DNA of 64,000 nucleotides from Peribacillus deserti. GTDB taxonomy: Bacteria; Bacillota; Bacilli; Bacillales; DSM-1321. Under the pieces are notes generated by a model. That model did no database searches. It was not told the DNA's origin and saw only the letters and a program-made list of their open reading frames with translations. Each line of letters starts with the position of its first letter. Position 1 is the first letter of the stretch. A program made the translations under genes and the position numbers. Where the stretch lies: positions 219,492 through 283,491 of the forward strand of contig NZ_JAFBFI010000003.1 in NCBI RefSeq assembly GCF_016909175.1. The letters run 5' to 3'. Positions 37,092-45,023 of the stretch are shown here, one piece after another.

Positions 37092-37188
37092 TGGCGGGAC
37101 CGTGTGGGAATCGAACCCACCAGAGACGACACGCGCCTCTCACGCGGTTTTGAAGACCGAGGAGCGCACCAGCTACCCTTCCAGCCCC
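37092..37188 (-). tRNA. selC: tRNA-Sec (anticodon UCA)
   Basis: 97 nt including an encoded CCA (37092-37094) after discriminator G. The anticodon arm cggt-cttcaaa-accg carries UCA. The very long variable arm folds as agaggcg / cgtctct with a 5-nt loop, and the T arm is gtggg-ttcgatt-cccac, so the class is selenocysteine. The 8-nt acceptor ggggctgg / acggtccc has two G-U pairs and one G-A mismatch at the last pair, the base of the anticodon stem has a U-C mismatch, and the long D stem is imperfect. A consensus-like promoter lies directly upstream and selB is 16 kb away. Partial decay cannot be excluded. Confidence 0.85.
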
Positions 37189-37200
37189 ATACAAATTACT

Positions 37201-37229
37201 AGTATACCAGTGCTTATCTGTTTTTTCAA
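37201..37229 (-). promoter_or_regulatory. Sigma-A-type promoter of the tRNA-Sec gene
   Basis: On the minus strand: ttgaaa, 17-bp spacer, tatact. The -10 ends 13 nt before the mature tRNA 5' end, a usual distance for a tRNA promoter. Confidence 0.65.
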
Positions 37230-37399
37230 ATATACTGCAGGATCCTACAGTATTCAGCAAGATACTTGGTTTTACATTAAAAAAATTCATGGATGCTGCA
37301 GCGTTCAATTTACTGTAAACCTTTTATTATTCTTGTAAATGATAGGTAAGCGTGGCTATAATAGAAGAAACTATACATATAATAACAGGGGTGAACACA

Positions 37400-37828
37400 G
37401 TGCTGAATGGCTGGTTTTTATGGTTTATCCTTTTTTGGGTCGTCTTTCTGGTCGGGATGTTTGCGATTGGCGGGTTCTTTATGTTTCGGAAGTTTTTGAA
37501 ACGGATGCCAAAGGAAGATGGACGTTCCATTTTGGATTGGGAAGAGCATTATGTGAAGCAGACGAAGAATCTTTGGAAGAAGCCTGAAAAGGAGCTGCTA
37601 GAGGATTTAGTCAGCCCTGTACCTGAATTGTTCCGGGATGTGGCCCGTCAGAAAATTGCCGGGAAGATCGGTGAGCTTGCCATAGAAGAGAAGGCACAGC
37701 GAATTACGCAGGACCTTATAATAAGAGGCTACATAATGGCAACGCCAAAACGGGACCATAAATTTTTATTGAAAAAATTAAATCAGAGACAGGTGGATGT
37801 GGCTCCATATCAGCATCTGTTTCAATAA
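37400..37828 (+). CDS. DUF2621 family membrane protein
   Basis: 142 residues from GTG 37400, preceded by aggggtg; the frame is open back to 37352 without a better start. One or two membrane helices in the first 35 residues (W-F-L-W-F-I-L-F-W-V-V-F-L-V-G-M-F), then the conserved soluble part D-W-E-E-H-Y-V, L-V-S-P-V-P-E-L-F-R-D-V-A-R-Q-K-I-A-G-K-I-G and D-H-K-F-L. DUF2621 proteins occur only in Bacillales-type spore formers as far as I know; function unknown. Confidence 0.8.
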   Translation: MLNGWFLWFILFWVVFLVGMFAIGGFFMFRKFLKRMPKEDGRSILDWEEHYVKQTKNLWKKPEKELLEDLVSPVPELFRDVARQKIAGKIGELAIEEKAQRITQDLIIRGYIMATPKRDHKFLLKKLNQRQVDVAPYQHLFQ

Positions 37829-37832
37829 GGAG

Positions 37833-37858
37833 AGGCATTCTAGGAATGCTTCTTTTTT
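37833..37858 (+). terminator. Terminator after the DUF2621 gene
   Basis: ggcattc-ta-ggaatgct stem followed by tctttttt. Confidence 0.65.
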
Positions 37859-37950
37859 AGTGGATTTTTTATATGATTCGCAAAAAAAAAACTATAAACC
37901 TGAGTCGTACTAGACCCAGGCTGACTGAATTTTTGTGATGACTAATGAAA

Positions 37951-38163
37951 TCATTTTGATGCGTATTTAATGATTCCATGAAGATAGACGGAGTAATCTC
38001 TCAGTACGCATTCTCTTAATTTAATTTTCCCTTCATTTTCTAACTCTTTGGCCAGCTCTTTAATGCTTTTTTCTTCACTTTTAGTAGCGATCGGAATCTC
38101 AATTGCAAAAAAATTCCCTCGGTTAACATGCTGAATGTTTTTATATAGTTTAGCTTTATCCAT
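37951..38163 (-). CDS. Small hypothetical protein
   Basis: 70 residues, highly charged, with a helical K-S-E-E-K-S-I-K-E-L-A-K-E-L-E-N-E-G-K stretch in the middle. The ATG is preceded by aaggggttgac. Not a membrane protein and no known domain; the compact size and coding-like composition support a real gene. Confidence 0.5.
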   Translation of the reverse strand: MDKAKLYKNIQHVNRGNFFAIEIPIATKSEEKSIKELAKELENEGKIKLRECVLRDYSVYLHGIIKYASK

Positions 38164-38514
38164 TGGGTCAACCCCTTCTTTCTTAACTTACTTTTTCGAC
38201 ATGAAGGCAGCTTTCTCCTGTAGAAACCAATTTATTATTTTTATCATAAAGTTTGGTGACTGAACTTACACATCTTTGAGGGTCATTTCTGTACTCATTT
38301 ATACCCACGCGGCAGGGGATCAAAAACTAATTTTCAAAGGTTTAGAAATATATTGTTAATTTTAGTTGATTTTCAATTTATTTCATGTTATTCTTAAGAA
38401 GAATTATTTTTGTTCGGTGTAAAGGATAGTATAAGTTACAGACTTTTCGTCTTGATGATCACTTTGGCAAGGATAGTAACACATTGTGCTTTAAAGCACT
38501 AGGAGGCAACAAAA
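38164..38514. other. Upstream region and leader of the cold-shock gene
   Basis: No gene. The last about 110 nt read like a csp leader. A perfect hairpin gtgcttt / aaagcac (38486-38499) ends one base before the aggagg ribosome binding site (38501-38506), so temperature-dependent access to the site is plausible. Confidence 0.45.
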
Positions 38515-38715
38515 ATGGAACAAGGTACAGTAAAATGGTTTAACGCAGACAAAGGTTTTGGATTTATCGAACGTGAAGGTGGAGACGATGTATTCGTTCA
38601 TTTCTCTGCAATCCAAACTGACGGTTTCAGATCATTAGACGAAGGTCAAAAAGTTACTTTTGACGTTGAGCAAGGTCCACGTGGAGCTCAAGCTGCTAAC
38701 GTTCAAAAAGCATAA
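38515..38715 (+). CDS. cspB: Cold-shock protein, CspA/CspB family
   Basis: 66 residues, exactly the Bacillus Csp length. RNP1 motif K-G-F-G-F-I-E (about 17-23) and RNP2 D-V-F-V-H-F (about 29-34) of the five-stranded OB fold that binds single-stranded RNA/DNA and melts RNA structure. Strong aggaggcaac ribosome binding site and a hairpin in the leader. A paired terminator follows. Which of the csp paralogues (B, C or D) it matches cannot be decided from this copy alone. Confidence 0.95.
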   Translation: MEQGTVKWFNADKGFGFIEREGGDDVFVHFSAIQTDGFRSLDEGQKVTFDVEQGPRGAQAANVQKA

Positions 38716-38726
38716 TATATGAATCC

Positions 38727-38762
38727 AAAAGCAGATCCTTTTAAAGGATCTGCTTTTCTTTT
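38727..38762 (+). terminator. csp terminator
   Basis: aaaagcagatcctt / aaggatctgctttt, 14-bp perfect stem with 3-nt loop, T-rich tail. Confidence 0.9.
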
Positions 38763-38777
38763 GCCAAAAACAGCGCA

Positions 38778-38808
38778 TTAAAAAACCTGCTCAGCGTGCG
38801 AGCAGGTT
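38778..38808 (-). terminator. Terminator for the convergent minus-strand gene
   Basis: aacctgctc / gagcaggtt with a 7-nt loop; on the minus strand it is followed by a T-run. It faces the csp terminator. Confidence 0.75.
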
Positions 38809-38942
38809 AATGGTAACAAGTAAAGTAAGGCAGGTTAAAAGGTTTAACTAAGTATAGCACAGTGAGTTAAGATATCCTAATTCGTTCTTCATCATTATTT
38901 CATTACATCTTAAAAGATGCATACATACCTGGGGTAACATAA

Positions 38943-39128
38943 TTAAATGGCAATAAAATACTCACTATTCTTTTGGAATCTGATTCGCAAATTGTTTTCG
39001 CCGATCATTTTAACGCTGTTTTCCTGTTTATCGAGCGCGGCCTTGACTTCTCTGCCTTTATAGCTTTTGTCTTTTTTAAAATAAACTTTGCCGTTCATTT
39101 CCCAATCTTTAACACATAAGTACTTCAT
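38943..39128 (-). CDS. Small hypothetical protein
   Basis: 61 residues, basic (K-K-D-K-S-Y-K-G-R-E-V-K), mostly predicted beta strands, starting M-K-Y-L-C-V-K-D-W-E-M-N-G-K-V-Y-F. ATG preceded by aaaggagctt. The pattern V-x-D-W-E-x-N-G-K-V-Y-F-K-K-D-K-x-Y suggests a small SH3-like beta barrel, which is inference. Confidence 0.55.
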   Translation of the reverse strand: MKYLCVKDWEMNGKVYFKKDKSYKGREVKAALDKQENSVKMIGENNLRIRFQKNSEYFIAI

Positions 39129-39263
39129 TTTGTGTAAGCTCCTTTAGGTGTATTCAACAGAATTAATTATTTTGAACATAGCTTGTAAACCCTTCTTGAA
39201 AGATGTGCAATTTTTCTATGAGGGAGGCTGTTCTCTTTCTAATCTGAAAGGGGGCAGTAAAGC

Positions 39264-39350
39264 GATGTTTGGGTATCGGATGGGCAAAGGGGGAATATGC
39301 AGCGTGTTTAGGACGGATATCGTACAAACCAATCTTTATTGTTCGCGGTA
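39264..39350 (+). CDS. Tiny 28-residue open frame with a good ribosome binding site
   Basis: ATG 39264 is preceded by gaaaggggg; the product begins M-F-G-Y-R-M-G-K-G-G and ends with C-S-R. Such Gly-rich micro-proteins occur in Bacillus spores, but nothing here proves translation. Confidence 0.25.
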
Positions 39351-39369
39351 ATTAATAGAAGACTGAAAT

Positions 39370-39834
39370 TTAGATTTTTAACAAATCTGCCGCCTGGCCC
39401 TCCGTAATGCCTCTGATTAAACTTAATTCTCCAACAAAAATGATCCGGGCATTTTCTAACATCCGTTTTTCGTTAGAACTAAGTTTTTTTTCATTTTGCA
39501 TTCGGGTTAAATCACGTACAACCTCAGCGCCTTCTTGCAGTTTTCCTGTTTTCATCTTATCGGAATTCATCTTATAACGCTCTTTCCAGGTTAAGGTTCG
39601 ATCAGATTCTCCGTAATGGAAAACTTCTAATACAAGGCCCAGGGAAAGATCATCAGCAACCATCCGTATACGTGATGTTGCTTGACTAGTGGGGATCAGT
39701 AATTGCATATTGTTCATCGGTATTTGAATGACGTAGTATTTCTGGGTTACTCCCTGAATTTCTTTCTCTTCAATTCCTTTAATGACACCAGCTCCATGCA
39801 TCGGATAAATAATGTTATCTCCAACTTCAAACAT
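39370..39834 (-). CDS. CarD/CdnL-family transcription regulator (YdeB-like)
   Basis: 154 residues. N-terminal RNA-polymerase-interaction domain shared with TRCF (about 1-60), beginning F-E-V-G-D-N-I-I-Y-P-M-H-G-A-G-V-I, the CarD family start, then a helical C-terminal part (W-K-E-R-Y-K-M-N, and E-K-R-M-L-E-N-A) that contacts promoter DNA. CarD proteins bind the RNAP beta subunit and stabilise open complexes, often on rRNA promoters. Single gene with an aggtgggtt-type ribosome binding site. Confidence 0.88.
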   Translation of the reverse strand: MFEVGDNIIYPMHGAGVIKGIEEKEIQGVTQKYYVIQIPMNNMQLLIPTSQATSRIRMVADDLSLGLVLEVFHYGESDRTLTWKERYKMNSDKMKTGKLQEGAEVVRDLTRMQNEKKLSSNEKRMLENARIIFVGELSLIRGITEGQAADLLKI

Positions 39835-40257
39835 TAACCCACCTCCATGTATCTATACTCCATCATAACATGAGTTGAGTTTTTTATCAAATTTTCTATA
39901 ATATCATTACTAACTGGTTAGTGTCAATCGTTTAAGGTGAAAAAATAAGAGAAATATGCAAAGACCATAAATCCTATAGATGATAAGGCCAGATGTAGAA
40001 AAAAACCCTCCTGTCAAACCTTAAACTGGCCTCCTTTTTTGATCAAATACTGTTTCCAACACAGACTGCGTTATCTGGATTCATTTTAATTTTCTTTTTA
40101 TTAGCAGCCTGCATTTATGCCATTTTTCTAAAGTAAATCCAAATTTTCAGATGCAAGTCTACAGGTATAATATCTACCATCCAAAAATATAATATCGTAC
40201 TTTAATCACTTTCCTTTAGCGCAGGTAAAGCTGAACCAAAAAGGGGATCGATAAACT
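39835..40257. other. Gene-free stretch with a long-loop inverted repeat
   Basis: aggccag / ctggcct (39986-39992 / 40026-40032) is followed by cctttttt, a weak plus-strand terminator or small-RNA end with no gene before it. Nothing else seen. Confidence 0.35.
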
Positions 40258-40548
40258 GTGCGTATAAAAATCTGGTTACCGCTTGCTTTGGTTACACTTC
40301 CAGCTTTAATATTTTTGCTTGTATTTTTTTATGGGAATCCGGTAACAAAAATGGAGAGTAAGCAAATTGCAAGAGAGTATTTAGATGTAAATTATCCTGA
40401 ACTGCCTTTTATCGTATCGCATGTTGATTACTATCCTGGGGAAGGCATCTATATTGTCCATATAATCACGAAAGATGGGACGGTCAAAGCAAATTTGGAT
40501 GTTAGACGAGGAAAAGTGGTCAATGACGGTCTGCTTGAATTTAAGTAA
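40258..40548 (+). CDS. Small membrane-anchored protein
   Basis: 96 residues from GTG 40258 (ribosome binding site aggggatcga). One N-terminal membrane helix (about 6-27), then a soluble part with E-S-K-Q-I-A-R-E-Y-L-D-V-N-Y-P-E, a pattern seen in YfjL-like and PepSY-like small Bacillus exoproteins. The rest is a beta hairpin-rich extracellular domain. Function unknown. Confidence 0.6.
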   Translation: MRIKIWLPLALVTLPALIFLLVFFYGNPVTKMESKQIAREYLDVNYPELPFIVSHVDYYPGEGIYIVHIITKDGTVKANLDVRRGKVVNDGLLEFK

Positions 40549-40660
40549 AAGTAATGGAATGATATGAGTAATTCCTCTCTGTCTGACTCTGACCGTAAAC
40601 GGAGAACTCCAATAGTTCGAAGTCTTGTGAAAAACGGAGGATGAAAAAGGGGGTTTCCCA

Positions 40661-40852
40661 GTGAAGTTCAATTTATTATTCCATAAAAATTCATTTATCG
40701 AGGTTTATCTTGTGAAACAAGATCATGGGCGTTTTAAGTGCGGGACTAAGCTATGGAAAGGAAAAAAACTTGCTGTCAGTGTAGGGGATAATGCTGAAAT
40801 CGCATTTAATAAAAGCTTGAATCATTTATTTATTGAAGAGCAAATTAGGTAA
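40661..40852 (+). CDS. Small hypothetical protein
   Basis: 63 residues from GTG 40661, preceded by aaaggggg. Basic, with alternating hydrophobic residues (beta-rich): S-F-I-E-V-Y-L-V-K-Q-D-H-G-R-F-K-C-G-T-K-L-W-K. No known family. Confidence 0.45.
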   Translation: MKFNLLFHKNSFIEVYLVKQDHGRFKCGTKLWKGKKLAVSVGDNAEIAFNKSLNHLFIEEQIR

Positions 40853-41004
40853 GTTTTATGTGAAAATCTGGGAAATTATGTTCATGCCGGGATGGACGTA
40901 TTTAATAAATGATTCATTAATTTAGCACTAAAAAAAGATAACAGCAGATTTCCAGAGAACAAAATCTGCTGCCATTTATTTACTTTCAGGGCTAATCTTC
41001 AGGG

Positions 41005-41340
41005 TTAACTTATACACAAATGTCTATAAGGATGCTTGCTGAGCAGTGCTGCTAATGATTTGCAAACTAGGTATAGGTTATGATTTAGGCTACCTTCATG
41101 ATTTCTTTTGTGCGCAAGGAATTTTTTAAACTGAGCTTCCTCATATTGAATGGTATTCGAGATTAGTTCTAATAGTTTTTCTTTATTAGACACGGAGTCG
41201 GTATTGTTCAACAATTCGTACTGCTGCTTAAGCTCAGCTATTTTAAAATTGTATTCATTTTCACATTTTTCGAATGCCTGCAGCTGTTCCTCCAAACTCT
41301 TTTTTACCTTAACAAGTAATTCCAGGTTATTGGCTGCCAT
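41005..41340 (-). CDS. Small coiled-coil protein
   Basis: 111 residues. Residues 1-80 are almost all helical and coiled-coil-like (L-E-E-Q-L-Q-A-F-E-K-C-E ... K-I-A-E-L-K-Q-Q-Y-E-L-L-N), as in small Bacillus sporulation or flagellar helpers. Excellent aaaggagcgg ribosome binding site. No family is recognised. Confidence 0.55.
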   Translation of the reverse strand: MAANNLELLVKVKKSLEEQLQAFEKCENEYNFKIAELKQQYELLNNTDSVSNKEKLLELISNTIQYEEAQFKKFLAHKRNHEGSLNHNLYLVCKSLAALLSKHPYRHLCIS

Positions 41341-41516
41341 ATATGATCCGCTCCTTTCTTATCTAGATTAAAACAAGATGATAAAGGAAGATTCTCTTTT
41401 CTGTTAATTTTTTGTTAAATTTTGTTTGGTGTCCCATCTGGACGGCAAAGAAAGCGGAAAAATCAATCAACTATGCTTCAATAGATTATCAGGTAGAAAT
41501 AAGTGCTAAATAAATA

Positions 41517-41561
41517 AAAAAATGCCGGCACACAAAAGTTGATATTGTATGCGGCATTTTT
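41517..41561. terminator. Bidirectional terminator
   Basis: aaaaatgccg / cggcattttt with a long inner loop, A-run left and T-run right; it ends the minus-strand kinase gene. Confidence 0.6.
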
Positions 41562-41569
41562 ACTTTTCA

Positions 41570-42811
41570 TTAAGAATGGCTCATATCCCTCTGCAAATAT
41601 GGCTGAGTGATCGTCGGCAGAATAATTTCAATGGTGGTTCCTTCATTTAATTTGCTCTCAATATTAAGTTTTCCGTTATGGCCTTCGATGATCTTATAGC
41701 AGGTCATGAGGCCGAGGCCGGTCCCTTTTTCCTTTGTGGTATAAAAAGGTTCGCCAAGTGTAGAGATTCGTTCCTCTGGTATCCCTATGCCCTGGTCAAT
41801 AATCTGAATGGAGATTTTACCTTCTTCTTTTTCCTTAACCCTCACATCAATATTTCCGCCCTTCGGCATGGCTTCGATTGAGTTTTGAAGGAGGTTTAAC
41901 AGAACTTGCTTGATCTGTTTTTCTTCACAGCTGACCATTGGCAGGTGTCTGTCGAACTCTACGAAGATTTGGACATTATTCAGCATGGACTGATTATTTA
42001 TTAGCGTAACCACATCTTTTATCAAGATTTTTACATCTTGCTCAGCAAAAACAGCTGCAGTCGGTTTTGCTAGGACCAGGAATTCTCCTACGATGGAATT
42101 GATTCGTTCAAGCTCAGATAAAACAATTTCTGTATATTTTTCTTGAGGATAATTTGCCTGAAACAGCTGAATAAATCCTTTTATGGAAGTGAGGGGATTG
42201 CGTATCTCATGTGCAATGCCTGCAGCCATCTGGCCTAATAGAGCCAGCTTTTCGGACTTTTGAAGAATCCGTTCGGTTTCAGCTTTTCTTGCTGTAATAT
42301 CCTTTCCGATTGTAAGAACGGCTTGTTTGCCGCCAAAAACAATTTCCAGGGAAGAAGCTTCAAAGAAAAGCAAAGTACCATCAAAACGTTTTATCTTATA
42401 TTCAATCGTATGGATTGGAAGTTTTTGTTTCTTGATCTGCTTATCTCTTTCCATTAACCGGGGATGATACTCTGGCACTATAAAGTCAAGCAGGCTTTTC
42501 CCAATTACCTCTTTCTTACTTGTGGCGCCTATTAGGTGAACCGCCGCTTCATTGGCATAAATGACCTTGAAGTCCCGATGAATATAAATGGTGTCAGGCA
42601 GCAAGTCAATTAATTGTTTATAACTTGTTTCATTCAATTTGGCTTTTGCAGCATAATATCTAGCCAGGTCATACTGCCAGCCGACAAGCCAGGCAATTAA
42701 AGTGAAAATTAAAAAGTCGAATGTTACAAAGGGCTCATCATAGACGATTTTTTGATAGGCGGTAAAAAATATGGAAACCAACACCAGAATTATTTGTCCT
42801 GATACATACAT
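41570..42811 (-). CDS. PAS-domain sensor histidine kinase, KinE/sporulation-kinase type
   Basis: 413 residues from ATG 42811, which has aagagga upstream; an ATG at 42847 has none. Two N-terminal membrane helices (about 1-45), a PAS domain (about 60-180; D-T-I-Y-I-H-R-D-F-K-V-I-Y-A-N-E-A, then I-G-K-D-I-T), the H-box A-H-E-I-R-N-P-L-T-S-I-K-G-F, N-box L-L-Q-N-S-I-E-A, G1 D-Q-G-I-G-I and G2 G-T-G-L-G-L. The short form with H-E-I-R-N-P-L-T-S-I-K-G-F matches kinases that feed the Spo0F phosphorelay. No response regulator is adjacent, as expected for an orphan phosphorelay kinase. The signal is unknown. Confidence 0.87.
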   Translation of the reverse strand: MYVSGQIILVLVSIFFTAYQKIVYDEPFVTFDFLIFTLIAWLVGWQYDLARYYAAKAKLNETSYKQLIDLLPDTIYIHRDFKVIYANEAAVHLIGATSKKEVIGKSLLDFIVPEYHPRLMERDKQIKKQKLPIHTIEYKIKRFDGTLLFFEASSLEIVFGGKQAVLTIGKDITARKAETERILQKSEKLALLGQMAAGIAHEIRNPLTSIKGFIQLFQANYPQEKYTEIVLSELERINSIVGEFLVLAKPTAAVFAEQDVKILIKDVVTLINNQSMLNNVQIFVEFDRHLPMVSCEEKQIKQVLLNLLQNSIEAMPKGGNIDVRVKEKEEGKISIQIIDQGIGIPEERISTLGEPFYTTKEKGTGLGLMTCYKIIEGHNGKLNIESKLNEGTTIEIILPTITQPYLQRDMSHS

Positions 42812-42930
42812 AATTTTTCCTCTTAACGTTGATTTTTGTTTTATCATAGCATAAATTCATAGTGTTATATGGAATAATTTTTTAATAGAGCTGGTTTCAT
42901 CATAAGAAACTTCTACGGGAGAAAATGGTT

Positions 42931-43035
42931 TCGCGCTGATTCCGGCTTTTTCGCTTGGTGGTTAATGGTTTTCGCGCAAGCATTTGTTTTCTCGCGCACA
43001 GCATAGCTGATATCGCGCGCAAGAGGGCAGTTTAT
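42931..43035. repeat. Phased degenerate repeat array (word TCGCGC, 20-21 bp period)
   Basis: tcgcgc or tcgctt begins at 42931, 42951, 42972, 42992 and 43013: spacings 20, 21, 20 and 21. Between the words the sequence is T-rich and not conserved. The array occupies the gap between the kinase start and the carrier's terminator. Confidence 0.6.
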
Positions 43036-43083
43036 GTTCCGCCGAAATAAGAATACAAAGTGCAGTCACGCCTTAAATATAAA

Positions 43084-43108
43084 AAGCCGACCAATTAATG
43101 GTCGGCTT
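43084..43108 (-). terminator. Terminator of the MHS carrier gene
   Basis: aagccgacca / tggtcggctt with a 5-nt loop; T-run on the minus strand. Confidence 0.8.
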
Positions 43109-43114
43109 CAGTGT

Positions 43115-44419
43115 TTAATTACGATATTCTGCCTCAATTTGCGATTCCTTTGAAGACTCAGCCATACGCCAGTATACTAGTAAGCTTATAGCAATACACG
43201 CAGCTACGTAATAGTAGAAAAGTGATTCATATCCAATGTTTTTCAGCCAGAGAGCTATGAATTCTGCAGTTCCACCAAAGACGGCCACTGTAATTGCGTA
43301 AGGAAATCCTACACCAAGGGCCCGGATTTTGGTAGGGAAAAGTTCGGCTTTTACAATTGCATTAATGGAAGTATACCCAGTGACAATTATGAGTCCGGCC
43401 ATCATGAGCAAGAAAGCTGCAAAGGGGCTGTCCGTCTTTTCCAAAAGCAGGAATAGGGGAACGGTCAATAGTGTTCCAAATATACCGAAGCCCATAAGAA
43501 GCGGACGGCGCCCAATCCGGTCAGAAAGCGCCCCGGCCAGCGGCTGAAGAACTACGAATATCAGCAATGCGATAAAGTTGATCCAGCTGACCTGCTCTTT
43601 GGCAATTCCGACTGTGTTGACCATGAACTTCTGAAGATAGGTTGTATACGTATAAAAAGCAACAGTTCCTCCAAGAGTCAGACCTACTACCGTTAGGACA
43701 GCTTTAGGATATTTCACTAAAACCTTTACAGTACCGGCGTTCTCACTGTTTTTTGTTTTCATTTTTTCAAACTGCTCTGATTCGTCCATTGTGCGGCGCA
43801 GCCATAACACAGCTACTGCTCCCAGAGCTCCGATGACGAATGGAATTCTCCAGCCCCAGGAATTCATATCAGATTCGTTTAAGATTTGCTGAAGAATAAT
43901 CTGGACACCAAGTGCCACCATCTGGCCGGCAACAAGTGTCACATATTGAAAACTTGAATAGAAGCCGCGGCGTCCGCTGCTTGCCATTTCGGATAAGTAC
44001 GTTGCCGAGGTTCCATATTCGCCTCCTAAGGATAAACCCTGCAGCAGGCGGGCGAGTACCAGGATAATCGGTGCCATTACGCCTATCGTTTCATAACTCG
44101 GTGTAAGGGCGATGATCAAGGATCCTCCAGCCATGACGGTTATGGACAATGTAAGTGCGGCCCGCCTGCCATGGCGGTCTGCATAGCGGCCCATCAAAAG
44201 GCTGCCGATCGGACGCATCAGAAATCCTACAGCAAAGATGGCTGCCGTGTTAAGCAGCTGGGAGGTCGGGTCTCCCTTTGGAAAGAATTCTGCCGAGAAA
44301 TATACAGCAAAGGCAGAGTAGACGTACCAGTCATACCATTCGATCAGATTGCCAACTGATCCCTTGAAGATATTTCCCGTAATACGCCTTGAGTTTGCGC
44401 GTTCTGCGGATGATTTCAT
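43115..44419 (-). CDS. MFS carrier, metabolite:H+ symporter (MHS) family
   Basis: 434 residues from ATG 44419, with aaggaggaga upstream; a longer start at 44473 lies before that site. Twelve predicted helices. MHS signatures: G-N-L-I-E-W-Y-D-W-Y-V-Y in helix 1, Y-A-D-R-H-G-R-R motif A, and Q-G-L-S-L-G-G-E-Y-G. Relatives carry citrate, alpha-ketoglutarate, proline/betaine, shikimate or similar acids; the substrate is not predictable. A good cre site upstream implies repression by CcpA in the presence of sugar, which fits an organic acid importer. Confidence 0.88.
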   Translation of the reverse strand: MKSSAERANSRRITGNIFKGSVGNLIEWYDWYVYSAFAVYFSAEFFPKGDPTSQLLNTAAIFAVGFLMRPIGSLLMGRYADRHGRRAALTLSITVMAGGSLIIALTPSYETIGVMAPIILVLARLLQGLSLGGEYGTSATYLSEMASSGRRGFYSSFQYVTLVAGQMVALGVQIILQQILNESDMNSWGWRIPFVIGALGAVAVLWLRRTMDESEQFEKMKTKNSENAGTVKVLVKYPKAVLTVVGLTLGGTVAFYTYTTYLQKFMVNTVGIAKEQVSWINFIALLIFVVLQPLAGALSDRIGRRPLLMGFGIFGTLLTVPLFLLLEKTDSPFAAFLLMMAGLIIVTGYTSINAIVKAELFPTKIRALGVGFPYAITVAVFGGTAEFIALWLKNIGYESLFYYYVAACIAISLLVYWRMAESSKESQIEAEYRN

Positions 44420-44500
44420 ACTTCTCCTCCTTCTTAAAATACCGGTGCAGATTTTATTTGTTAGTCTGCACACAGCTGCATGGAATGAAACAGAAACATA

Positions 44501-44514
44501 TGTAAGCGTATTCT
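44501..44514. promoter_or_regulatory. CcpA cre site upstream of the MHS carrier
   Basis: tgtaagcgtattct matches WTGNAANCGNWWNCW with the preceding base, and lies in a wider inverted repeat cagaa...ttctg. It is 82 bp before the carrier start codon. Confidence 0.55.
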
Positions 44515-44919
44515 GTTGATCGACATTATTTTCTCATAGTTTTTAAATAAATGGAATTTTTCAAACTTAAGAAAAGTATTATTTTAGAAAAGGAATTTTA
44601 AGGACGAATTGAATGATAGGTAAATAGTAATAAAAAGAAAAATATATATATAACACACACCACTGAAGCTCTTAGAGAGTTCCTGTATTTGAAACGGAGT
44701 GGTTTATTTTAGGGGAGCTGACTCTGAAGGATACATTAAAACTATTTCACTATTTCTCAAAAGACGAAGTTTCAAGTTTATGACTGCGATAGCTTTACAG
44801 TTTAGAGCCATGTTGAAAAAAGAATATAAACATATTAGTAAAACGAGGGCCTTTTCAAAGGTCTATTTTTATGAGTTCCAATGACAGCCATTTTTAGAAA
44901 TAGAAATGTCGAACGCTTT
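44515..44919. other. Gene-free stretch between divergent genes
   Basis: AT-rich. Contains accact / agtggt (about 44660-44705) enclosing a gctcttagagagt hairpin, a possible small structured element. A 61-codon frame at 44699-44884 has no ribosome binding site and is not called. Confidence 0.3.
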
Positions 44920-44933
44920 GGAACGTGCGTTCG
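44920..44933. promoter_or_regulatory. LexA (SOS) box of sbcDC
   Basis: ggaacgtgcgttcg contains GAAC-N4-GTTC in full, the Bacillus LexA core CGAACRNRYGTTYG with one outer mismatch. About 90 bp before sbcD, with tataat at 44966-44971 downstream, so repressor would cover the promoter. Confidence 0.75.
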
Positions 44934-45023
44934 TGATTTAGGCTATGAATACCATTTGTTTTTGCTATAATAGAAGATAAATAAAAATCGTGATAGAGAT
45001 TAACCACGTATGAGGTGAATAAA

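Noticed and set aside
37078..37338. Open frames on both strands across the tRNA-Sec gene
   Set aside because: They follow from the tRNA sequence and its flanks and are not coding.
44699..44884. 61-residue frame upstream of sbcD
   Set aside because: No ribosome binding site and no domain; AT-rich chance frame.
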